Shown here piece by piece: positions 1 to 8,159 of a DNA stretch of 64,000 bases. The stretch is taken from NCBI GenBank assembly GCA_015654675.1, contig JAATGM010000047.1, forward strand, positions 62,001 to 126,000, read 5' to 3'. Made by a program: the position numbers and the translations under genes. The notes under the pieces were generated by a model that was given only the letters and a program-made list of their open reading frames with translations, searched no databases and was not told where the DNA came from. The stretch is from Planctomycetota bacterium. GTDB taxonomy: Bacteria; Planctomycetota; Phycisphaerae; UBA1845; UTPLA1. Position 1 is the first letter of the stretch, and every line of letters starts with the position of its first letter.

Positions 1-10
1 AGGTAATCAG

Positions 11-3000
11 ATGCCGGAATCTCTCGACGTCCGGGCAAAGCGCATCATCGACGCGGCCGTCGAACTCTCTGGCGCCGAGCGCGAGGCCTGCATCCAGCGC
101 GCCTGCGGCGCCGACACCCAGTTGCGCAATCGCGTGGATGCCTTGCTCGCCGCGATGCAGACCGAAGACACATTCCTCAGCGAACCGGAGGTCAGTGTCC
201 CGCCGCTCGACACGGCCGCCACCGTCGAACAGGTTGGCGGCCGGATCGGTCCCTACAAACTTCTCGAACTCATCGGTGAAGGCGGATTCGGCTCGGTCTT
301 CATGGCCGAACAGTTCGTTCCACTCAATCGCCGCGTCGCACTCAAGATCATCAAACTCGGCATGGACACCCGCGCCGTCGTCGCCCGCTTCGAGCAGGAA
401 CGCCAGGCGCTGGCACTCATGGACCATGCCCACATCGCCAAGGTCCTCGACGCCGGTGCGACTCAGGCCGGCCGGCCGTATTTCGTCATGGAGCTGGTCA
501 AAGGCCAGCCCATCACCGAATACTGCGACACCGAAAATCTCTCCATCGCTGATCGGCTTCAGTTATTCACCCAGGTGTGCCGCGCCGTCCAGCACGCCCA
601 CACGAAGGGTGTCATCCATCGCGACATCAAGCCGGGCAACATCCTCGTTCGCACGCAGGACGGTCGGCCGCACTGCAAAATCATCGACTTCGGCGTGGCC
701 AAAGCCATCCAGCGCCCACTGGTCGACAAAACAATCTTCACCGAGTTTCGCCAGCTCATTGGCACACCCGTCTACATGAGCCCCGAGCAGGCCACCGGCA
801 GTCTCGACATTGACACCCGCACCGATGTTTATTCGCTCGGCGTCCTGCTCTACGAACTGCTCACCGGCCAGACGCCATTCGAGGCGCATCGGCTCCGCTC
901 GGCCGCGTTTGAAGAAATGCAGCGCATCATTCGCGATGTCGATCCGCCCAAGCCAAGCACGCGCGTCAGCGCGATGACGGCGGCTTCCGTCCTGCCAAAG
1001 CCGGCCTCAAGCAGCGCCAAGTCATCCGGTTCCGGTCAAACGGCGGCAACGGTCGCCGCCGTGCGCCGCAGCGACCCGCGACTGCTCGTCCGCACCCTCC
1101 GTGGCGAACTCGACTGGATCGTCATGCGCGCCCTCGATAAGGATCGCGCCCGGCGCTATGAGTCCCCCGGCGATCTCGCGGCAGATGTCGAACGGTGCCT
1201 CGCCGGCGAACCCGTGCAGGCCGCGCCGCCCAGCACTTCCTACCGGCTAAGAAAGCTGGCGCGCCGCCATCGTGTCGGCGTGGCCGTCACCGCCATCGTG
1301 ACCGCGGCCCTCGTGCTCGGGTTCGGTGTGGCCGTCTGGGAAGCCCGCGTCGCGGCCCGCGACCGCGATTCCGCCCGGCGTTCGGCCGCCGAAGCCGAGA
1401 AGGCCCGCGCTGATGCCGAGGCGCGCCGCCAGGAGATGGAGCGCGTGGCCCAGTTTCAGGCGGCGGAGCTTCGCGGGGTCGATCCGGAGCAGATGGGCAA
1501 GCAAATCTGCGCGGCCTTGCTGATCGACGCCAAATCGGCGATGCAGCGCGCCGGGTTGCAGGCCACCGAGATCGCCACCCGCCAGGCCGAACTGAACAAA
1601 ATGCTCGCCGACGTAAACCCGACCAACGTCGCGCTCAAAACGCTCGATGAAAACATCTTCGCCCGCGCGCTCGCCGCGGTCGACAAACAATTCAAGGATC
1701 AGCCGCTGATCCGGGCGCGCCTGCTGCACACACTTGGCGAAACGATGTCCAATCTCGGATTGCTCGAATCCGCCGATTCACCACTCGCGCAGGCCCTGGC
1801 GATACGGCGTGAATCGCTCGGCGATCTGCATCGAGATACGATCGACACGCTCGTCGCGGTAGGCATCCTCGCCCAGCAACAGGGGAAGTTGCCGGATGCG
1901 GAGGCAAAACTTCGCGAGGCCGCGCGCCTCGCGATGCTCGTTCCCGACTGTCCCCCTGAATCGCGCCTCGAGGCGACGATTAACCTCGCATCCGTGTTGC
2001 AGATGCTGGGCAAGCTGGCCGAGGCGGAGTCCTGCTGTCGCGACTCGATTGAACAATCACAAAAACTGCTCGGCCCGGATCACATCGATTCGATCAGCGC
2101 GATCAACAATCTGGGATTCGTTCAATTCGGGCAGGGCAAGTTGAAGGACGCCGAGGCGAGTTTTCGGCGCTCGCTTGATGCGTTTCGCCGCACGGTGGGC
2201 GACGAACACGCCGGGACGCGCGCGGCGGCGAATAATCTCGCTTCGATCCTGCAACGCGAGGGCAAGCTCGCTGAAGCCGAGAAGTTGTTTCGCGACGCAC
2301 TCTCTATTGCCCGCCGCACCGACGGCGAGGAGCATCCGACCACGTTGCAGTTGGCTAACAATGTCGGCTTCGTGCTCTATCTGGCCGGCAAGTACGACGA
2401 ATCAGAAGTGTTCGCCCGCGACACACTCGATCGACGCCGTCGCGTGCTCGGCAACGATCACTACGATACGCTGCAATCCATCCACAATATGGGCCTGCTG
2501 CGCCAGGCGACGGGAAAGCCGGACGAAGCCGAAAAGTTCTTTCGCGAGGCCGTCGATCGGCGGCGCCAAGTCCTGGGCGAGAAGAGCGCGGCCACGCTTC
2601 AATCACTCTGCTCGCTGGGTGTGTTCTTCCGTGAGCAGGGCCGCCTGGCCGATGCCGAACCGCTGCTCCGTGCCGCGCTCGATGGCCGCCGCGCGGCGCT
2701 CGGTGACGAACATCCGGACACGCTCGAATCGCTGATGGCCATGGGTCGGCTGCAGGCCGCTCAGGGAAAACTGCAGGATTCCGAAGCGACCTTTCGCCAG
2801 GCCATGCGCCTCTATGCAAAGAAGGACGGCGAGAAGCATTTCCAGACCGCCCGGGCGCGCTGCGAGCTCGGCGCGGTGCTGCGCGACGAGGGCCGATTCG
2901 CGGACGCCGAGTCGCTCCTGCTCGAAGCGAGCGATGAGCTGAACGCCGACGAGGCCGTGTCCGACAAGGCCGCCCGAAAGCAGTGCGCCGAGGCGATCGT

Positions 3001-3088
3001 CACGCTTTACGAGTTGTGGGACAAATCCGCCGCCGGCCACAAGCACGCCGCCCGGGCGGAGGAGTGGCGAAAGCGGCAGGGGGGCTAG
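11..3088 (+). CDS. Membrane-anchored Ser/Thr protein kinase with C-terminal TPR array
   Basis: 1025-residue Hanks-type kinase. Residues about 80-400 are the kinase domain: glycine loop GEGGFGSV (from 89), ATP-binding Lys112 in VALKII, catalytic HRDIKPGN (203-210), metal-binding DFG (226-228) and the activation-segment SPEQ (257-260). A Ser/Ala-rich insertion lies near residues 325-350. One membrane helix follows (about 420-440, 'VAVTAIVTAALVLGFGVAVW'), then an Ala/Glu/Arg-rich helical stretch. About ten kinesin-light-chain-like TPRs ('GDEHPDTLESL' type) fill residues 570-1000. The TPR half is probably extracytoplasmic and the kinase cytoplasmic. The N-terminal 60 residues are the helical segment common in planctomycete kinases, which usually follow an ECF sigma gene; that neighbour would lie off the window edge. 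The stop overlaps the convergent stop of the next gene in a CTAG palindrome. Substrate unknown. Confidence 0.93.
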   Translation: MPESLDVRAKRIIDAAVELSGAEREACIQRACGADTQLRNRVDALLAAMQTEDTFLSEPEVSVPPLDTAATVEQVGGRIGPYKLLELIGEGGFGSVFMAEQFVPLNRRVALKIIKLGMDTRAVVARFEQERQALALMDHAHIAKVLDAGATQAGRPYFVMELVKGQPITEYCDTENLSIADRLQLFTQVCRAVQHAHTKGVIHRDIKPGNILVRTQDGRPHCKIIDFGVAKAIQRPLVDKTIFTEFRQLIGTPVYMSPEQATGSLDIDTRTDVYSLGVLLYELLTGQTPFEAHRLRSAAFEEMQRIIRDVDPPKPSTRVSAMTAASVLPKPASSSAKSSGSGQTAATVAAVRRSDPRLLVRTLRGELDWIVMRALDKDRARRYESPGDLAADVERCLAGEPVQAAPPSTSYRLRKLARRHRVGVAVTAIVTAALVLGFGVAVWEARVAARDRDSARRSAAEAEKARADAEARRQEMERVAQFQAAELRGVDPEQMGKQICAALLIDAKSAMQRAGLQATEIATRQAELNKMLADVNPTNVALKTLDENIFARALAAVDKQFKDQPLIRARLLHTLGETMSNLGLLESADSPLAQALAIRRESLGDLHRDTIDTLVAVGILAQQQGKLPDAEAKLREAARLAMLVPDCPPESRLEATINLASVLQMLGKLAEAESCCRDSIEQSQKLLGPDHIDSISAINNLGFVQFGQGKLKDAEASFRRSLDAFRRTVGDEHAGTRAAANNLASILQREGKLAEAEKLFRDALSIARRTDGEEHPTTLQLANNVGFVLYLAGKYDESEVFARDTLDRRRRVLGNDHYDTLQSIHNMGLLRQATGKPDEAEKFFREAVDRRRQVLGEKSAATLQSLCSLGVFFREQGRLADAEPLLRAALDGRRAALGDEHPDTLESLMAMGRLQAAQGKLQDSEATFRQAMRLYAKKDGEKHFQTARARCELGAVLRDEGRFADAESLLLEASDELNADEAVSDKAARKQCAEAIVTLYELWDKSAAGHKHAARAEEWRKRQGG

Positions 3089-3639
3089 AACGGCGACTCG
3101 TCGCCGCTGGGCCCATAGCTCCACGGCACCGCAGCGCCGATCATCCGCAGATAGACGCCGAACTGCCCGCGATGCTGATACCAGTGATTGAGCAGGACGT
3201 TGCGCAGGAACACGCCGCGAGGCAATGCCATCAGCTCCCGGCCGCCGCGAATAAAGCGGATGGTCGCCCGCATGCGCTCGTCGTCGATGGTCGGCAGCGT
3301 TTTCCGTACATACGCCGCGCCGCGGTCGAGTAGTTCGAGTATCTCGCGCACCGATTTCGCCTGCTGGCGCTCGCGAAACTCCGGCGGCGTCACTTCATCC
3401 GCCAGCGCCATCGCCAGTACGCGTTCCGGAATTTCGGCCAGGTGCAACGCGAGCTGACCGGCCGTCATCGATTTTGGGTGCGGTCGCCACGCAATGCTTC
3501 CTTCGGGCAATCGCTCCAGAAACCTCCGAGTGGTCGCGAGCTCTCGCTCGAATTCCTCGAGCATGACTCGCCCGATGGCGCAATCGGCGCGTTCGTGGCC
3601 CTGCCGAATTGTGGGATGTTGAGCTGATTGGGTAGTCAT
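3085..3639 (-). CDS. DinB-like (DUF1569/DinB superfamily) protein
   Basis: 184 residues. The fold signature is a four-helix bundle with three spaced metal ligands: His in 'LALHLAEIP', and the two His of 'NHWYQHRGQF' near the C terminus. DinB/YfiT proteins of this kind are metal-binding putative thiol-dependent transferases; the substrate here is not known. An AGGAG five bases upstream of ATG 3639 supports the start. It is the last gene of the minus-strand operon that begins with the ArsR regulator, 12 bases after the small membrane protein gene. That context suggests a stress or detoxification role, which is inference. Confidence 0.8.
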   Translation of the reverse strand: MTTQSAQHPTIRQGHERADCAIGRVMLEEFERELATTRRFLERLPEGSIAWRPHPKSMTAGQLALHLAEIPERVLAMALADEVTPPEFRERQQAKSVREILELLDRGAAYVRKTLPTIDDERMRATIRFIRGGRELMALPRGVFLRNVLLNHWYQHRGQFGVYLRMIGAAVPWSYGPSGDESPF

Positions 3640-3651
3640 ATTGGCTCCTGC

Positions 3652-3909
3652 TTATTCATGAATTTGGTTTTGAATGAACCCGCGCACGCGGCGCATCGCC
3701 AGAAATGCGAGGGATGCCGTGCAGATAACAATGAGCGCCATTCGTATGGATGACGCGGCCGATATCGAGATGCCAATGCCCGTTGCCAGCGCCACATATC
3801 CCGCCACGCAAACCGGGCACTTGGGAAGCAGCGCCAGCGTCAGCCCCGGAATAATCCACCCGGCCGCATGCCGGCCCTGTCGTCCGATGCTGCAACACGA
3901 CCGACTCAC
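3652..3909 (-). CDS. Small membrane protein with CPVC motif
   Basis: 85 residues from a GTG start that overlaps the stop of the DUF899 gene as GTGA, which suggests translational coupling; an upstream TTG at 3933 is a less likely start. Two membrane helices are visible: '[20 protein letters not shown]' and '[18 protein letters not shown]'. The CPVC pair lies inside the first helix, as in MerT/MerC-like metal or thiol-handling membrane proteins, and the N terminus carries another Cys pair (SCCS). Its neighbour is a thioredoxin-fold DUF899 protein, so a redox or metal partnership is plausible but unproven. I do not recognise a named family. Confidence 0.65.
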   Translation of the reverse strand: MSRSCCSIGRQGRHAAGWIIPGLTLALLPKCPVCVAGYVALATGIGISISAASSIRMALIVICTASLAFLAMRRVRGFIQNQIHE

Positions 3910-4733
3910 GTCTGTTTCCCCGCTCCGCAGCAACCGTGCTCAGATGCCGCGACCGCCGTCTTGGCGACGTCCGGCCAGTACGGCTTATCGGCGTCAGCGA
4001 AGCCGCCGCCGTCGTAACGATCGTGGTGCCGGACCCACGCCATGCCGAACGGAAGCTCTCCTTCATTTCGCCCCTTCGGAACCAGATCGAGCAGCGTGTA
4101 TGTCCCGATCAAAGCATCAAGGCCGCGCCCATAGGTCGAGTAGCTATGAAAGAGACGGCCACTCGGATCTTTGGCGAACACACTTGCCCCCGGCGCTTCC
4201 TCGCTCGGAAATTCCTGCATGGCATAGTTGTAGTCCACCGCTCCGGTGTCCCGCTGCTGCGGCGTAAACGACGCGTGGAAGTCGTAATTGAAATCGCTTC
4301 CGAAAGACGAAACCCACCGGAATCGCCAGCCCATGCGTTTCTTGAAGGCCTCGATCTTCGCCAGCGGCGCTCGCGAGACCATGACCAGCGCCACGTCCCG
4401 CGCTTGAAGGTGCGGAACCGCGCCGTCGATGTGATCGACCACGAAGGAGCAGCTTGGACAGCCCTCGGCCCATGCCGGGCCGAACATGAAGTGATAGATG
4501 GCGAGCTGGCTGCAGCCGCCGAACAGGTCGCCGAGCGTCGCTTTCCCGTCCGAAGAATCGAACACGTAGTCCTTTGTGACGGGTTTCCAGGGCAACTCGC
4601 GCCGCGCCAGCGCGAGCTCGTCGTGCTGCCGCGTCAATTCCTTCTCTTTGGCCAGAAGCGCGACCCGCGCTTTCAGCCACTCGTCGTGGCCAACAACCCT
4701 GTGCCCGGATGCCTGCAATGTATTCGCGCTCAT
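3906..4733 (-). CDS. DUF899 family thioredoxin-fold protein
   Basis: 275 residues. The pattern '[26 protein letters not shown]' (around 80-105) with a CPSC redox-like pair and '[19 protein letters not shown]' is characteristic of DUF899, a thioredoxin-like family of unknown substrate. The C terminus ends in a Cys-rich tail (HGCCGAG), an extra feature that might bind metal. Start ATG 4733 overlaps the stop of the SRPBCC gene (ATGA), so the two are probably translated together. It belongs to the ArsR-led operon. In many bacteria DUF899 genes sit beside SRPBCC and ArsR genes, as here. Confidence 0.88.
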   Translation of the reverse strand: MSANTLQASGHRVVGHDEWLKARVALLAKEKELTRQHDELALARRELPWKPVTKDYVFDSSDGKATLGDLFGGCSQLAIYHFMFGPAWAEGCPSCSFVVDHIDGAVPHLQARDVALVMVSRAPLAKIEAFKKRMGWRFRWVSSFGSDFNYDFHASFTPQQRDTGAVDYNYAMQEFPSEEAPGASVFAKDPSGRLFHSYSTYGRGLDALIGTYTLLDLVPKGRNEGELPFGMAWVRHHDRYDGGGFADADKPYWPDVAKTAVAASEHGCCGAGKQT

Positions 4734-5224
4734 CGCTTTCCATCCTTCCGTTCATTGCGAGTCGCCCCGCCCGCCTTGCGTTCCGCCAGTTCACGAATCC
4801 GCTTCAACCCGTGCGCCCAACCATCCGGCATGCCGTCGCGCATCTCGGGCGGAATCAATCCCATCGCCCGGTGCACGAGTGTCAGCCGCGTCACGCCGCC
4901 TTCGGCCTTCAGGCGATATTGCACGTGGTTGATCGCCGGAAACGACATCGGCATCGGCCCGTAAAGCTCCAGCAAATTCGGCGGTTTGATCACCTGAACG
5001 TGTCCCCACAGGTGCCCCGTGTTGTTGCCGAGGTCGCGATACCACCGCCCGCCCGGCCACGGCTCGACCTTCATCGGAAACGGCTTGCCGTCCGGCAGTT
5101 GGCTGCCCGGCCCCAGCTCTTCCAGCACCACCTCGAATGTCACTTCGATCGGCGCGGCAATCTCCGTCTCCTTGCGGATTTCCAGCGTCTGGACCGCTTC
5201 CTGCTCCAGGGTGCTCGTCGTCAT
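4730..5224 (-). CDS. SRPBCC (START/AHSA1-like) domain protein
   Basis: 164 residues from ATG 5224, with AAGGAG seven bases upstream; a GTG at 5227 is closer to the ribosome site than ideal. The sequence opens with 'IRKETEIAAPIEVTFEVVLEE', the first strand and helix of the helix-grip hydrophobic pocket fold, and ends with a long C-terminal helix. Such proteins bind small hydrophobic ligands. It follows the ArsR gene by 12 bases and overlaps the DUF899 gene by 4. The ArsR plus SRPBCC pair is a common bacterial arrangement; the ligand is unknown. Confidence 0.85.
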   Translation of the reverse strand: MTTSTLEQEAVQTLEIRKETEIAAPIEVTFEVVLEELGPGSQLPDGKPFPMKVEPWPGGRWYRDLGNNTGHLWGHVQVIKPPNLLELYGPMPMSFPAINHVQYRLKAEGGVTRLTLVHRAMGLIPPEMRDGMPDGWAHGLKRIRELAERKAGGATRNERKDGKR

Positions 5225-5236
5225 CACAATTCTCCT

Positions 5237-5596
5237 TTATGCCTTCTCATCCGGATTATTAGCCCGCTCTTTCGCCTTGCGTTCCGCCCGCCGCTTGATT
5301 CGATCAAGCTGCTGCGTCCAGAATCGCTCATACGCCTTCACCCAGTCGTGCACCGGCTTCAACTGGCTCGCCTGAAGTTCGTACAGCCGTTGCCGCCCGT
5401 CTTTGGCCGCCGTCACGATTCCAACCTCGCGCAGTACGCCCAAATGCTTCGACACGGCCGGCTGCGGCAGCCCGAGGGCCACGACAATCGTCCCGACTGC
5501 GAGTGCCCCGTGACGGGCCAGCAGATCGACAATCTGTCGCCGCCGCGGCTCGGCGATGGCGTTGAATACGTCCGTGGTCGTGGCTGCTCTTGGCAT
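5237..5596 (-). CDS. ArsR-family winged-helix transcriptional repressor
   Basis: 119 residues. The winged helix-turn-helix covers residues 5-85: 'IAEPRRRQIVDLLARHGAL', recognition helix 'LPQPAVSKHLGVLREVGIV' and the wing 'AKDGRQRLYEL'. There is no Cys pair in the recognition region, so this is not a classical arsenic or metal sensor. A basic tail follows (RIKRRAERKAKERA). It is the first gene of a five-gene operon with SRPBCC, DUF899, CPVC membrane and DinB-like proteins. The start ATG lies six bases after a -10 box and has no Shine-Dalgarno, so the mRNA should be leaderless. A palindrome between the -35 and -10 boxes is the likely autoregulatory operator. Confidence 0.9.
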   Translation of the reverse strand: MPRAATTTDVFNAIAEPRRRQIVDLLARHGALAVGTIVVALGLPQPAVSKHLGVLREVGIVTAAKDGRQRLYELQASQLKPVHDWVKAYERFWTQQLDRIKRRAERKAKERANNPDEKA

Positions 5597-5602
5597 GCCG
5601 GT

Positions 5603-5630
5603 ATCATATTCCTATATGGGAATATGTCAA
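5603..5630 (-). promoter_or_regulatory. Consensus promoter with embedded palindromic operator of the ArsR operon
   Basis: On the minus strand: TTGACA (5630-5625), 16-base spacer, TATGAT (5608-5603), then six bases to the ATG at 5596, which coincides with the predicted +1. An inverted repeat with 8-base arms CATATTCC...GGAATATG occupies 5605-5626, with 20 of 22 positions symmetric, covering the spacer and touching both boxes. A repressor bound there would block RNA polymerase. The most economical binder is the ArsR protein encoded immediately downstream. Confidence 0.8.
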
Positions 5631-5664
5631 GCGACAATATTTCCAAGCGAAAAACAGGGCTCTT

Positions 5665-6837
5665 TCAGACTTTGCGAAGTGCTTCGATGATGTTCGTCCG
5701 CGCCGCCTTGAACGCCGGCGCGATCCCGCCCACCACACCCACCAACATGGAAAGCCCGATTGCGATCAACACCACCCCCGGCGTGAGCTTCGGATCATAC
5801 GCGTATGCGGTCCAGGTGATGTCCGACAGATACTCCTGCCGCGGCCGCTGGTAGAGCACACTGGCAATCAGCCCGGTTGCGCAGGCCAGTCCGCACATGG
5901 CAAACGACTCGATGAGAAACGCCAGCACGATCGCGGTTCGTCGGAACCCAACTGTCCGCAGCATCGCGATCTCGCGCCGCCGCCCGTCCACGGCCGCATA
6001 GAGCGTGTTCGCGACGGCGAAGATTGCCCCAAACGCCATGACCCCGATCAGGATCGACACCAGCAGAACAATCTCGCGCATCCGCGCCGAGAGTTCGGCG
6101 TAGTACTCCGGTTCGCGCCGCGCATCGAGTCGAACCGACGAGCCCATGATGTAGCGAATGGCTTCGTCGGCCTGCTCCGGATTCGCCAGTCGCATGGCCG
6201 CACTCGACACGAACCGCCGGCCGTATGCATCGCTCAGGATCGTCCGCGGCGCCCAGATCTCGTTTTCCAAAGCGCCGCCGCCCGCCTCGAACACACCGAC
6301 CACGCGGAATCGACGGTTATGCGAACGCCCGAGCAGAACCTCATCCCCGATCTGCAGATTGGCATACCGATCGCGCGCCGCCTTGCCGACGACGAGTTCC
6401 AACGCCCCCGGCGCCATCTTCCGCCCCTCAACGGTCTGCACCTCGTTGTGCACAACCCATCCAACCGGATCGATGCCACGGATGGCCACATTGGATCGGG
6501 CCCCATTCGCCCCTCGTCGTGGAATCGACGCCTGAACGCACAACTCCGGACTGATCAGCAGTTCGCCCGCCGCATCGCGCGAAATGCCCGGCGTCTGCAT
6601 CAGCCGCGCCGACTCTTCCGGCATGATCAAGCTCGTGCTCTCCGCCTTCGACCCCGGCTTGAGCACCAGCAGATTGGCCGCCGAACCCGTCGCCGCCAGC
6701 GATGCCCGAATCCCTGCCGCGAATGAAAGCAGCACGCACAGCACGAACACGACGATCGTCACCACGACAAACGTGAGCAGACTGTTCAGCTTCTGCCGCA
6801 GCAGACTATGCCATGTGTAATACAGCGGTAGACGCAC
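5665..6837 (-). CDS. FtsX-like ABC transporter permease
   Basis: 390 residues from GTG 6837 (GGAAGTG six bases upstream). N-terminal membrane helix ('LLTFVVVTIVVFVLCVLLSF'), a large periplasmic MacB-like domain (about 45-255), then three C-terminal helices around 'SILIGVMAFGAIFAVANTLY', 'LAFLIESFAMCGLACATGLI' and the final 'VVLIAIGLSMLVGVVGGIAP'. The motif 'DGRRREIAMLRTVGFRR' after the second helix is typical of FtsX permeases. It lies 39 bases after the second permease gene, so the two probably form a heterodimer. No ATPase is encoded in the window, so the partner must come from elsewhere. Confidence 0.88.
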   Translation of the reverse strand: MRLPLYYTWHSLLRQKLNSLLTFVVVTIVVFVLCVLLSFAAGIRASLAATGSAANLLVLKPGSKAESTSLIMPEESARLMQTPGISRDAAGELLISPELCVQASIPRRGANGARSNVAIRGIDPVGWVVHNEVQTVEGRKMAPGALELVVGKAARDRYANLQIGDEVLLGRSHNRRFRVVGVFEAGGGALENEIWAPRTILSDAYGRRFVSSAAMRLANPEQADEAIRYIMGSSVRLDARREPEYYAELSARMREIVLLVSILIGVMAFGAIFAVANTLYAAVDGRRREIAMLRTVGFRRTAIVLAFLIESFAMCGLACATGLIASVLYQRPRQEYLSDITWTAYAYDPKLTPGVVLIAIGLSMLVGVVGGIAPAFKAARTNIIEALRKV

Positions 6838-6876
6838 AATTCACTTCCAAGCAGCGACCATGGCGGCCGAACTGCC

Positions 6877-8067
6877 TCACTCCAGATTTCGCAAGGCACC
6901 CACAACCGTCGCGCGCGAAGCGTTCCATGCCGGCCACGCCGCCGCCAGCACGCCCACGATCAGCGCCATCGTTTGCGCCTTGATGCAAGTCGACAGCGGG
7001 ATCGTCAGATGCTGAATCAGCGGAACGCTCACATCGCCCAGCGGCGTGTACCCGAATCCGATGAACGGCACCGCCGCCCCGATCAATCCGCCCAGCATGC
7101 ACAAGCTCAGACTCTCCATCTGAATGAGCCCGAAAATGGCGGCGGGGGAGAAGCCGATCGATCGCAGGATCGCGATTTCGCTGCGTCGGTCGCGCAGATT
7201 CATGTTCATCGTGTTAGTAGCGGCAATCACCGCCACGATAATCGTGATGGCCGAAAGCCGGCTCAGGTTGCGCGGCATGTCGAAAAACTGCGTGATGAAC
7301 TCATTGAGAAAGGCCTTCTCATCTTCTGTCTTCGTCGGATCGGGAAACGCAGCGAAGTGCGCATCGATTGTCGTGCGAAAATGATCCAGATCACCCTTCG
7401 ACCCACACCGAACATAGAAAAACGAAACCCAGTCGATTGAGTTCCACTCCGCCGCCGAAGGCGTCGCCTTGATCGACTCCTCGAGATAGTCGAGCCGGCA
7501 GTAATTCGTGACTGGGTCCCGCCCCGGCCGCGCCGCCGTCGCAACAACCCGAAACTCGAGCAACAGGTAGGGGGGCAGCGACGATCGAATATTGACCCGA
7601 TCGCCGGGCTTCAGGCCGAAGTTGGCCGCCGTGGCCGGACCGATCAGAATCGATTGTCGATTGCTCCGCCATTGTGCCGCTTCTTCGGTCGTCAGTTGCT
7701 GATCGGGAAAGGTCTTCACGAAAGTGTCGACATCCGCCGCAAGCGTCGTCAGCGGGCGTGGATCGTTCTCCACCTGTCCGCCGATCCAGCGCATCCCGCA
7801 AACGGAAAGAATCTTTTTCCCTGTGGGGTCCAATGCCTCAATTCTCGCGCGATACCCCGATGGGAGCGGGTAGATCACCGAAGCGCTGTTCGCCACCACC
7901 AGCCGCAGTTGCTGCGCCGAGCTGTTCATGAAGCCGTCGATCCCGTCAATGACGGCCGTCGACAACACGTAAATCGTGATGGGCAGCCCGACGGCCACGC
8001 AGGTAAGTGCCATGCGGAGTCGGTTTCGAGTGAGATTGCGGAGGATGTAGACCAGCCGAAGCGGCAT
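6877..8067 (-). CDS. FtsX-like ABC transporter permease
   Basis: 396 residues. I start it at ATG 8067, where 'GGAG' lies 6-7 bases upstream and the protein opens with 'MPLRLVYILRNLTRNRLRMA', the usual beginning of FtsX permeases; a longer frame to 8184 would add a non-conserved head and run into the divergent gene. Layout as in its neighbour: one N-terminal helix, a periplasmic domain, and three C-terminal helices with 'DRRSEIAILRSIGFSPAAI' between the second and third. First gene of the permease pair. Divergent from the DUF3419 gene across about 90 bases. Confidence 0.88.
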   Translation of the reverse strand: MPLRLVYILRNLTRNRLRMALTCVAVGLPITIYVLSTAVIDGIDGFMNSSAQQLRLVVANSASVIYPLPSGYRARIEALDPTGKKILSVCGMRWIGGQVENDPRPLTTLAADVDTFVKTFPDQQLTTEEAAQWRSNRQSILIGPATAANFGLKPGDRVNIRSSLPPYLLLEFRVVATAARPGRDPVTNYCRLDYLEESIKATPSAAEWNSIDWVSFFYVRCGSKGDLDHFRTTIDAHFAAFPDPTKTEDEKAFLNEFITQFFDMPRNLSRLSAITIIVAVIAATNTMNMNLRDRRSEIAILRSIGFSPAAIFGLIQMESLSLCMLGGLIGAAVPFIGFGYTPLGDVSVPLIQHLTIPLSTCIKAQTMALIVGVLAAAWPAWNASRATVVGALRNLE

Positions 8068-8159
8068 TCCGACTCCACTTTGGACAATGTTATTCCGCCG
8101 AACTCTACCATCGTGCCCACAGAACGGAAAAACAATGGTTTCACCACTCCGACAGGGGT

